This document shows positions 16,025-23,154 of a stretch of 27,854 bases of DNA, in pieces. The translations under genes and the position numbers were made by a program. Origin of the DNA: CAKUFA01 sp963627465. GTDB lineage: Bacteria > Bacillota > Clostridia > Christensenellales > Aristaeellaceae. The notes beneath the pieces were generated by a model. It made no database searches, had not been told where the DNA came from, and saw only the letters and a list, made by a program, of their open reading frames with translations. How positions within the stretch are numbered: position 1 is the stretch's first letter; each line of letters opens with the position of its first letter. The DNA lies in assembly GCA_963627465.1 (NCBI GenBank), contig CAVGBO010000038.1, positions 1-27,854 on the forward strand, read 5' to 3'.

Positions 16025-17119
16025 ATGCCTGCAGCTTTGGAGCTGACCCGACAGATCACTGACTTGCTGAAAGAGGACAACCCGACAAGTCTTACCATGC
16101 CGGAAGGGATGGAGGCCTATGCCTGGCGAATGCTTTGCTGGGATGCGGACGTTCCCCTGACAGACGAGCAGCGGATGCAGCTGGAAAGCTGTCTGCCGGA
16201 TTGTATGCAGCCCGCCGGCGTATGCGGTTGGGGTTTTTCAGAAGATGGGGATCGGCTGACCATCATGCTGTGCTGCACCCATTTCCCTGCTGCTGCCCAT
16301 CGGGAAACTGTGCTTTGGCTGTGCGGTCATGCTATGCTGGAGCAGAGCAGCCTTTTGCTGGAGCAGGAAGGCACCCTGACCATCGGCGAAGAGTTTGCGT
16401 CCCCCTCCCTGTGGCGTGCAGCCATGACCCCCATGCGGGAAATTTCTGACTGGTGGAACAAGGTTTCACCCATGACAGCGGCGGATGCCCGCACCCACCG
16501 TGCCGGGCTGCAAACCCTGATTAAGCGTCGGCAATATGCCAGCCTTGGCGGCTATGTGACCCGGGTACTGCGCAACGAAACGGAAATCAACCGGATGTGC
16601 TTCGCCATGGTGCCGCTGGTGATTGAGGCGGTGTGGAGCCAACATGCGGAAATCAGCCTGCGGAAGCTGACGGAAGAATTGAATTTGAACGAAATGACCC
16701 GGAAGCCCAAGGAAGCACTGCTTAGCTGGATTGCTTCCTTGCAGCCTCGCCTGCGTGCCTGCCCCACGGGCTCCTCGGCGGCAGAACCGATTGATCGGGT
16801 GATTGCCGGAATTCGTGCGGATTGTTCCCTGCCTTATTCTCAGGCGAACCTGAGCCATTCCTTGGGACTGACCCCGGCTTACTTCTGCCGCCTGTTTCAC
16901 GAAAAGACGGGCATGCACTTCTCTGCCTTCCTGACAGCCACCAGAATGGACAAGGCGCAAGAGCTTTTGCGGCAGGAAGGGGAAAAGTCCCTGCAGGAGA
17001 TTGCCCAGTCCTGCGGATACCCCAACAAAAGCTATTTTTGCCAGGTGTTCAAAAAGTATACCGGCATGACCCCGGGTGAATTTGAACAACAATGTGCTTC
17101 CCACGAAAATCTTTCCTGA
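16025..17119 (+). CDS. AraC-family transcriptional regulator
   Basis: A 364-residue DNA-binding regulator. The C-terminal 100 residues (about 262-360) form the paired helix-turn-helix domain of the AraC/XylS family: first motif around QANLSHSLGLTPAYFCRLF, second around SLQEIAQSCGYPNKSYFCQVF followed by the diagnostic FKKYTGMTPGEF. The N-terminal 250 residues are not a cupin I recognise and are rich in Cys and Trp, so the effector is unknown. AGGAGG (16011-16016) lies 8 bases before this ATG; the frame is open upstream but without a start signal. The gene is separated from the SpoIID gene by a probable terminator, so it may act in cis on either neighbour. Confidence 0.9.
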   Translation: MPAALELTRQITDLLKEDNPTSLTMPEGMEAYAWRMLCWDADVPLTDEQRMQLESCLPDCMQPAGVCGWGFSEDGDRLTIMLCCTHFPAAAHRETVLWLCGHAMLEQSSLLLEQEGTLTIGEEFASPSLWRAAMTPMREISDWWNKVSPMTAADARTHRAGLQTLIKRRQYASLGGYVTRVLRNETEINRMCFAMVPLVIEAVWSQHAEISLRKLTEELNLNEMTRKPKEALLSWIASLQPRLRACPTGSSAAEPIDRVIAGIRADCSLPYSQANLSHSLGLTPAYFCRLFHEKTGMHFSAFLTATRMDKAQELLRQEGEKSLQEIAQSCGYPNKSYFCQVFKKYTGMTPGEFEQQCASHENLS

Positions 17120-17129
17120 TTTCAGGATG

Positions 17130-17198
17130 AAAAGCCTTCGCTCAAGCGTTATGTCTGTAGGGAAGATTCTCTGCGGCAAGCATCAGCGAAGGCCTTTT
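17130..17198 (+). terminator. probable terminator after the AraC-family gene
   Basis: AAAAGCCTTCGCT (17130-17142) pairs with AGCGAAGG, a bulged C, then CTTTT (17185-17198). The loop is long (about 42 bases), so efficiency is uncertain and read-through into the next gene is possible. Confidence 0.5.
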
Positions 17199-17211
17199 AT
17201 GAAGGAAGGAG

Positions 17212-18993
17212 ATGATCGTCATCAATCGGATTCGGCGGTTCCTTTGCCTGCTGCTTTGCTTTGCGCTCCTGCCTTTGTGCACGGGTGCTCGAGGGGAGGA
17301 TGTGTCCCCGACGGTGCGCATCTACCTGAAACGACTTGGCCTGACGGATCGGGCTGACTTGCACCTGGACGGGCTGTATACCGCCTTCGCTTCCAATGCC
17401 TCCATGGGTTTTCCGGAAGGCAGCGAGATCACCCTGCAAATCCGCAGCGGCAGTATCTACTTATTTTATGAAGGCATGAGCCTGAACCTTGGCACCAAGG
17501 TGCAGATGGTGCAGAATCAATCTGCTCAAGGAGGGCAGGAAGGCATCCGCTTTGTGGATGGCGGCAACCTGTACCCGGGGACGCTAACCTTTACCGTGCA
17601 GGATGGGCAGTTAATGCCTGTGCTGGCACTGACCATTGAAGAATACCTGCTGGGCGTTGTTCCTTATGAAATGAGCAACAGCTTCCCCTTGGAGGCTTTG
17701 AAAGCCCAGGCTATCTGCGCCAGAACCTACGCCATGGCGCATTTGGACGCCTCCTCTGCCTATGATATGGTGGATACTACGGCTAATCAGGTGTTTCTTG
17801 GCATTAACTATAGCAACACCAATGCCATTCAGGCCGTGCAGGAAACAGCCGGCGTGGTAGGCGGATACAAGGGTGCACTGGCAACCTGCTACTATGCCGC
17901 CAGCAATGGGGGACAGACGGAGAAAGTCGAAACCGTCTGGGGCAGCAAGGGGGACTGGAGCTACTATCAAGTGACGGATGACCCCTACGATGTGGAGAAC
18001 CCGGAAAGTCCCGTGAAGCGTGCTCGCCTGTACAAGAACGGTGAAAAGCTGCCGAATGCCTTCATGAAAGTGCTGGCTGATGCCCTGCAAGGGGAGATGA
18101 CTAAGCGAGGCATGGATACGGATGTGTCCTCCCTACGGATTGACAGCATTACGGCGGTAAGCCTCTCCACACCCCGGAGCAGCGATGAAAGCAAGCTGAT
18201 GACGGATATGACGATTACCTTCAACTGGTCCGGTCGTCAGGTGCTGTACACTCCCGGTGCCACTGCCATTCCGGCAGCGGACGGAGATACGGAACTGAGT
18301 CTGTTTGCCTCCCCAACGCCTACAGCAGTGCCCGAAACCATGGTGACGGCGGAAGTCATCGCCACCCCTGCCCCTACGCCGGTGTACAGCGTTTTCCTCC
18401 CGGTAGCGGACAGCTGCACCCTGACGTTGAAGCTTTTCCCCAACGTGCTTCGTGCCCTGAACCTTTCCATTTACGGGGCGGATAATGAAATTGTTACTGT
18501 GGTGGAAAAGGAGGATCAGTTTGTGCTGGAATCCCGCCGGTACGGGCATGGGGTCGGCATGAGTCAACGGGGCGCACAGTGGATGGCATCTCACTATGGC
18601 AAAACCTATGTGGAGATTCTTGCCTTCTACTACCCTGGCATGACCCTGATGAAGGCACCATCCGGCAGTGCAGTGCTGCCTACTGCCCAAGCGGAATTGG
18701 TGGAAACCCCTGGCCCTGCCGCTACGGCTACCCCTCGTCCCACGCTGATGCCTGCCACCATGACGGATGACTTGCCTGCCGGCTCCTATCTGGCGGAAAT
18801 CACCGGCATTGATGAGGACAGCAGCGTGAACCTGCGGGAAGAACCCAACACATCTGCCACCGTGCTGCGGCGGCTGTACCTGCATCAGCAGCTGATTGTT
18901 TTGCCGGACTGTGAGGAAGAAGGCTGGGCCCATGTGAAGACGGATGTAATGGAAGGCTACGTGATGGAAAGCTTTCTGCAAAGGCAGGAATAA
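17212..18993 (+). CDS. SpoIID/LytB-domain exported protein with C-terminal SH3b domain
   Basis: A 593-residue exported protein related to the SpoIID lytic transglycosylase, which cuts glycan strands lacking stem peptides. A signal peptide covers about residues 1-28. The SpoIID core spans about 125-480: IEEYLLGVVPYEM (142-154) contains the catalytic Glu153, CYYAASNGGQT (226-236) is the conserved Cys/Gly motif, and GHGVGMSQRGAQ (445-456) closes the domain. Low-complexity Ala/Thr/Pro linkers interrupt it at about 345-392 and follow it at about 490-515, and residues 528-593 form an SH3b wall-binding module (SVNLREEPNTSA). The modular form suggests a vegetative cell-wall enzyme rather than the sporulation engulfment protein. 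The ATG abuts GGAAGGAG; the more distal GAAGG, six bases before the ATG, is the likely ribosome site. An FMN-binding protein gene follows 18 bases later. Confidence 0.87.
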   Translation: MIVINRIRRFLCLLLCFALLPLCTGARGEDVSPTVRIYLKRLGLTDRADLHLDGLYTAFASNASMGFPEGSEITLQIRSGSIYLFYEGMSLNLGTKVQMVQNQSAQGGQEGIRFVDGGNLYPGTLTFTVQDGQLMPVLALTIEEYLLGVVPYEMSNSFPLEALKAQAICARTYAMAHLDASSAYDMVDTTANQVFLGINYSNTNAIQAVQETAGVVGGYKGALATCYYAASNGGQTEKVETVWGSKGDWSYYQVTDDPYDVENPESPVKRARLYKNGEKLPNAFMKVLADALQGEMTKRGMDTDVSSLRIDSITAVSLSTPRSSDESKLMTDMTITFNWSGRQVLYTPGATAIPAADGDTELSLFASPTPTAVPETMVTAEVIATPAPTPVYSVFLPVADSCTLTLKLFPNVLRALNLSIYGADNEIVTVVEKEDQFVLESRRYGHGVGMSQRGAQWMASHYGKTYVEILAFYYPGMTLMKAPSGSAVLPTAQAELVETPGPAATATPRPTLMPATMTDDLPAGSYLAEITGIDEDSSVNLREEPNTSATVLRRLYLHQQLIVLPDCEEEGWAHVKTDVMEGYVMESFLQRQE

Positions 18994-19011
18994 GCGGAAA
19001 GGAGACACTGC

Positions 19012-19401
19012 ATGAAAAGGCTGCTTTTACTTGTAACCGCTTTGATGCTCATGACCTGTCAGGTATGTGCGGAAACGATGTTTCAGCCGGGCACATACAC
19101 TGCTGAGGCTGAGGGGAAAATGGGCAGCATCACTGTGGAAGTGACCTTCTCGGAAACCGCCATTGAAACCATTACTGTCATTGACCACAAGGAAACGCCG
19201 GGCATCAGCGATGCGGCCTTTGAGCGAATCCCCACGGACATCATCACTTGGCAGTCCTTGGCGGTGGACACGGTGACTGGAGCGACCCATACCAGCAATG
19301 CCATCATACAGGCTGTAACGGATTGTGTGGTTCAGGCCGGCGGCGACCCGGCGCAAATGATGACTCACCCGGAATTTGTGGTGATTCTGCCGGAAGCATA
19401 A
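19012..19401 (+). CDS. small exported FMN-binding-domain protein (predicted covalent flavoprotein)
   Basis: A 129-residue protein with a signal peptide (likely cleavage after VCA, residue 20) and one FMN_bind domain (PF04205 type). DTVTGATHTS (86-95) matches the flavinylation motif recognised by ApbE; by analogy to NqrC, FMN would be joined to Thr92 by a phosphoester bond. The domain is closely similar to the N-terminal domain of the reductase at 23155 (both share VTFSETAIE and QSLAVD-VTGAT). Likely role: an extracytosolic electron carrier. No membrane anchor is seen, so it is either released or held by partners. AAAGGAG lies 7 bases before the ATG. It probably shares a transcript with the SpoIID gene upstream. 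No ApbE gene is in this window. Confidence 0.88.
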   Translation: MKRLLLLVTALMLMTCQVCAETMFQPGTYTAEAEGKMGSITVEVTFSETAIETITVIDHKETPGISDAAFERIPTDIITWQSLAVDTVTGATHTSNAIIQAVTDCVVQAGGDPAQMMTHPEFVVILPEA

Positions 19402-19423
19402 ACAGACTTCGGTCTGTTTATGC
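19396..19423 (+). terminator. UUCG-tetraloop hairpin overlapping the stop codon
   Basis: A 12-bp perfect stem GCATAAACAGAC (19396-19407), loop TTCG, GTCTGTTTATGC (19412-19423). The stop codon TAA is inside the left arm. There is no T-run after it, so it is either a non-canonical terminator or an mRNA-stabilising hairpin. Confidence 0.55.
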
Positions 19424-19517
19424 GAAGATCAAGGCAAATAAAACAGACTCCCGGCATACAATCATCACAGAATCTACGCAAAGTCGTAAAAATTTGCGAA
19501 AAAATCTACATGGTTCG

Positions 19518-19546
19518 TTTACAGAATTGAAATACTTTGCTATAAT
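19518..19546 (+). promoter_or_regulatory. strong promoter of the Big_2 repeat protein
   Basis: TTTACA (19518-19523) and a perfect TATAAT (19541-19546) with a 17-base spacer. The leader begins with a 7-bp stem GAGCTCG (19558-19564) / CGGGCTC (19571-19577), which would lie within a few bases of the transcript 5' end and could protect it. The rest of the 114-base leader shows nothing I can name. Confidence 0.8.
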
Positions 19547-19660
19547 CCACATGACGAGAGCTCGGTTGTTCGGGCTCAAAACACAACATGCACGGTATCA
19601 GGCTTTGCGGTGTGCTTTGGCTGCCGCAGGCTCTTGATAAAGAAGGAAGGAGAACAGAAC

Positions 19661-22600
19661 ATGAAACAGAACGTGCTCGTCAAGGTACTGGCTCTGCTGA
19701 CAGCGATCATTATGACGCTGGGATGCGGAGCTTCTGCCCTTGCGGAAACCAGCGCAGTCAGTTTCGTTACGGAAGCTACCATGCCCACCAGCCTGACGCA
19801 GCTCATGGCGGCTTCTACTGTGCTTGTGGAAAGCATCACCGTGTCTGCAAAGACCACCATGAAGGCCGGTGAAAGTGACTATCCCACGGTCACTGTTTTG
19901 CCCACCACCGCCACCAACAAGACTGTTACCTGGTCTTCCAATAACAGCAACGTGGCAACGGTCACCAGCGCAGGCGTGGTGTATGCCCGCAGCGCAGGTC
20001 AGGCACTGATTACCGCCACCGCCAACGACGGCAGCGGCAAGTTCGCCTACTATGTGCTGACCGTAACCCCTGCTTATGATGATGATACCCGGGTTACCAA
20101 GGTCACCATCACCAATAAGAACAGCAGCATGAAGATCGGCACCACCTACAACCTGGCTTGGAGCGTGGAGCCCAGCACCGCTACCAACAAGACGCTGACC
20201 TTCTCCAGCTCCAACACGGCGGTTGCTACTATCACCGATAAGGGCGTAATCACTGCCGTTGGCGCAGGCACCACCACCATCGTTGCTGCAGCCAATGACA
20301 ACACCGCGATCGTTGATTCCTACGAGCTGACGGTGGATGCCCTAGTTCCCGTGACCCAGATTAACGTGACCGGCAAGGCTTCCATGGAAGTGGACGAAAG
20401 CGAAACCTTCGTTGCCACCGTGCTTCCTGAAGATGCCTCCAACAAGAACGTGACCTGGTCCAGTTCCAACACCAACGTGGCGACTGTGGATCAGACCGGT
20501 AAGGTCACTGTTGTTGGCAGCGGCACGGTAGTCATTACCGCTACCTCTGTTGCCGATACCAATGTATACGGTTCCTTCGTGGTGGGCGTTGAAAACGTAC
20601 CGATCACCTGGATTACCCTGACCGGCAAGACCGGCATGGTCTACAATGAAACCGCCTACATTGGCTACACCATCACCCCCAGCAATGCCTCCAACAAGAA
20701 GCTGCTGTGGACCAGCAGCAACACCTCCATCGCTACCGTTGACCAGAATGGTAAGGTAACGGCCAGCAAGAAGACCGCCGGCACCACCATCATTACCGCA
20801 GCGGCACAGGATGGCAGCGGCATTAAGGCAACCCTGACCCTGAGCGTCAGCAAGAGTGTCATTAACGTGCAGAGCGTTACCGTCACCGGCCGTACCCTCA
20901 TTGGCGTGGGTGAAACCATTCAGGCTACCGCAACGGTTGCTCCCAGCAATGCCCACAATCAGGTACTGTACTGGGTCAGCGACAACCCCTCTGTGGCCAA
21001 CGTGGATCAGACCGGTAAGGTAACCGCCTATTCCGCCGGCTCGGCCATGATCAGTGCCATTGCTACCGATGGTACCCTGGTTCGGGGCGGATACGTGGTC
21101 ACCGTGAAGGATGGCTACGTGAAGGTCACCACCGTGAACGCCAGCGGCAAGACGGAGCTGTATCCCAAGGCTGTCAGCTACTCTGCTTATGAAATCTATC
21201 CCGTGAATGCGGATGACAAGACCGTCAGCTGGACTTCCAGCAAGCCTGAAGTGGCAACTGTCAACGAGTACGGCGTGGTAACCGCCCTGACTGTTGGTAC
21301 CACTGTGATTACTGCCACCGCCAACGACGGCAGCGGCGTGTCCGGCAGCTACACGGTAACGGTTGCTGACAATCAGGTCATGGTCACCAAGGTGAACGTC
21401 TCCGGCAAGCCTGCTATGGGCATTGGCGAAGTCCAGTATCTGTCCTATGAAATCTGGCCTGCCAACGCCACCGAAAAGTCCGTTACCTGGACCTCCAGCA
21501 ATGCAAATGTTGCTACGGTGAACCAGTACGGTGTCGTCACCGGCAAGGCACTGGGTCAGACGGTTATTACTGCAACGGCCATTGATGGCAGCAAGCAGTC
21601 TGCAAGCTTCATCGTTACCGTTGGTTCCTCCACGATTCTGGTGAACCGCTTGGAGATCTACGGCAAGGGTGCTTTGTCCGTAGGCGAGGTGGAATATCTT
21701 GCTTACGCAGCATGGCCTGTGGACGCTAATAACAAGACGGTCACCTACTACTCCAGCAATACCAATGTTGCCTCCGTATCCGAATACGGTGTGGTGAAGG
21801 CTGTGGCAGCCGGCACTGCCCGCATCACGGCCATTGCACTGGACGGCAGCGGCGTTACCGCTTCCTATGATGTGGTGGTTAGCAACGTGGCGCCTGTTCC
21901 CGTAACGTACGTAGGCGTTAAGGGTCGCACTTCTCTGATGGTTGGTGAAGTGGATTACCTGGCTTACGAAATCCTGCCTGCGAATGCCTCCAACAAGACC
22001 GTAACCTTCACCTCCAGCAATCCTGCGGTGGTTACCGTGAACCAGTACGGCATGGTAACGGCTGTGGGCGTTGGTTCTGCAGTGCTTACGGCAACGGCCA
22101 ACGATGGCAGCGCTGTGCAGGCTTCCTTTACCGTGACGGTCAGCCCCGTGGCTGGTCAGGTCACCAAGATTGCCCTGTACGGCAAGGGATCCCTGGGCAT
22201 CGGCTCTGTGGAATACCTGTCCTACGAAGTATGGCCTGCTGATGCTGTGAACAAGGGCATCACCTTCTCCACCAGCAACGCCAAGATCGCAACTGTCAAC
22301 GAGTATGGCGTTGTGACCGGCGTGGGCAAGGGCACTGCCACCATCACTGCCACCGCCAAGGATGGCAGCGGCGTGAAGGGCACCTACACGGTGAACGTCA
22401 GCACCAATACCCAGAAGGTCACCAGAATCGACCTGTACGGCAAGGGAACGCTGAACCTCGGCTCTGTGGAATACCTGAGCTATGAAGTGTGGCCTGCCGA
22501 TGCTGCGAACAAGGGTGTCACCTTCTCCACCAGCAACGGAACGGTTGCAACCGTGAACGAGTATGGTGTTGTCACCGGCAAGGCTGTCGGCACGACCATC

Positions 22601-22921
22601 ATCACGGCGACCGCTAAGGATGGCAGCGGCATCAAGGGCACCTATACGGTGACGGTTACCGCGATCCCTGTCACCTATGTGGGCGTCAACGGCAAGACCA
22701 ATCTGGTGGTTGGCGAGGTCAACTATCCCAGCTATGAGATTCTCCCTGCTAACGCCTCCAACAAGGGCGTGACCTACAGCTCCAGCAATCCCGCTGTTGC
22801 CTATGTAACCAGCAACGGTATTGTGTCGGCTGTGGGCGTGGGCTCTGCCACCATTACCGCCACCGCAAGTGACGGCAGCGGCAAGTCTGCTTCCTACACG
22901 GTGTACGTGTCCGCTTACTAA
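19661..22921 (+). CDS. exported protein made of 12 bacterial Ig-like (Big_2) repeats
   Basis: A 1086-residue secreted structural or adhesive protein. A signal peptide ends near residue 28 (ASALA). The rest is 12 tandem repeats of about 80-90 residues of the Big_2 (invasin/intimin-like) type, each with the pattern V..I.V.GK..M..GE..YL.Y.I.P.NAS.K.VTW.SSN..VATV...G.VTA...G...ITATA.DGSG......VTV. No LPXTG, S-layer homology or other anchor and no enzymatic domain are visible, so surface retention would need non-covalent binding. Repeats 7-12 are more alike than 1-6, pointing to later duplication at the C-terminal side. Codon use is strongly biased (AAG, AAC, CTG, GGC), which with the consensus promoter and strong terminator suggests high expression. 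AGGAG lies 8 bases before the ATG. Confidence 0.92.
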   Translation: MKQNVLVKVLALLTAIIMTLGCGASALAETSAVSFVTEATMPTSLTQLMAASTVLVESITVSAKTTMKAGESDYPTVTVLPTTATNKTVTWSSNNSNVATVTSAGVVYARSAGQALITATANDGSGKFAYYVLTVTPAYDDDTRVTKVTITNKNSSMKIGTTYNLAWSVEPSTATNKTLTFSSSNTAVATITDKGVITAVGAGTTTIVAAANDNTAIVDSYELTVDALVPVTQINVTGKASMEVDESETFVATVLPEDASNKNVTWSSSNTNVATVDQTGKVTVVGSGTVVITATSVADTNVYGSFVVGVENVPITWITLTGKTGMVYNETAYIGYTITPSNASNKKLLWTSSNTSIATVDQNGKVTASKKTAGTTIITAAAQDGSGIKATLTLSVSKSVINVQSVTVTGRTLIGVGETIQATATVAPSNAHNQVLYWVSDNPSVANVDQTGKVTAYSAGSAMISAIATDGTLVRGGYVVTVKDGYVKVTTVNASGKTELYPKAVSYSAYEIYPVNADDKTVSWTSSKPEVATVNEYGVVTALTVGTTVITATANDGSGVSGSYTVTVADNQVMVTKVNVSGKPAMGIGEVQYLSYEIWPANATEKSVTWTSSNANVATVNQYGVVTGKALGQTVITATAIDGSKQSASFIVTVGSSTILVNRLEIYGKGALSVGEVEYLAYAAWPVDANNKTVTYYSSNTNVASVSEYGVVKAVAAGTARITAIALDGSGVTASYDVVVSNVAPVPVTYVGVKGRTSLMVGEVDYLAYEILPANASNKTVTFTSSNPAVVTVNQYGMVTAVGVGSAVLTATANDGSAVQASFTVTVSPVAGQVTKIALYGKGSLGIGSVEYLSYEVWPADAVNKGITFSTSNAKIATVNEYGVVTGVGKGTATITATAKDGSGVKGTYTVNVSTNTQKVTRIDLYGKGTLNLGSVEYLSYEVWPADAANKGVTFSTSNGTVATVNEYGVVTGKAVGTTIITATAKDGSGIKGTYTVTVTAIPVTYVGVNGKTNLVVGEVNYPSYEILPANASNKGVTYSSSNPAVAYVTSNGIVSAVGVGSATITATASDGSGKSASYTVYVSAY

Positions 22922-22939
22922 GATTCCTTGTTTCCTACA

Positions 22940-22975
22940 GGGTTCCGCACTTGAAAGGGTGCGGAACCCTTTTTT
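22940..22975 (+). terminator. strong intrinsic terminator after the Big_2 gene
   Basis: The 11-bp perfect stem GGGTTCCGCAC (22940-22950) / GTGCGGAACCC (22959-22969) has an 8-base loop and is followed by TTTTTT. Confidence 0.92.
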
Positions 22976-23053
22976 CATGCGAAAGATCGAATCATGTACG
23001 ATCTGGCAGACAAACGGTCAGAAAAAATATTTTTCAAAAAGATCGATAAATGC

Positions 23054-23082
23054 TTGACAAGCACACAAGTGCATTGTATACT
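23054..23082 (+). promoter_or_regulatory. strong promoter of the exported flavin reductase gene
   Basis: A perfect TTGACA (23054-23059) and TATACT (23077-23082) with a 17-base spacer, 72 bases upstream of the ATG. Confidence 0.85.
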
Positions 23083-23101
23083 GTGAGCAAACAAATACAT
23101 A

Positions 23102-23130
23102 ATGCGTTACGTAATTCGTGCGTAACGCAT
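23102..23130 (+). promoter_or_regulatory. perfect inverted repeat just downstream of the reductase promoter
   Basis: ATGCGTTACG (23102-23111) and CGTAACGCAT (23121-23130) are exact inverted copies separated by 9 bases; ATAC (23095-23098) and GTAT (23131-23134) extend it past a 3-base bulge. It starts about 13 bases after the expected transcription start. It could be a repressor operator or a 5' mRNA hairpin. Confidence 0.6.
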
Positions 23131-23154
23131 GTATGGAGAAAGGGTGGAAATTTC

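Noticed and set aside
19900..22900. Regular repeats of about 255 bases that could suggest a DNA repeat array
   Set aside because: They encode in-frame Big_2 protein domains; unit length and divergence exclude CRISPR, and no cas genes are present.
20342..22978. Very long open frame (878 residues) on the minus strand opposite the Big_2 gene
   Set aside because: It is a mirror of the repeat gene caused by biased codon use; it has no ribosome site or promoter, its product is rich in His and Gly with no domain, and the plus strand has a signal peptide, promoter and terminator.
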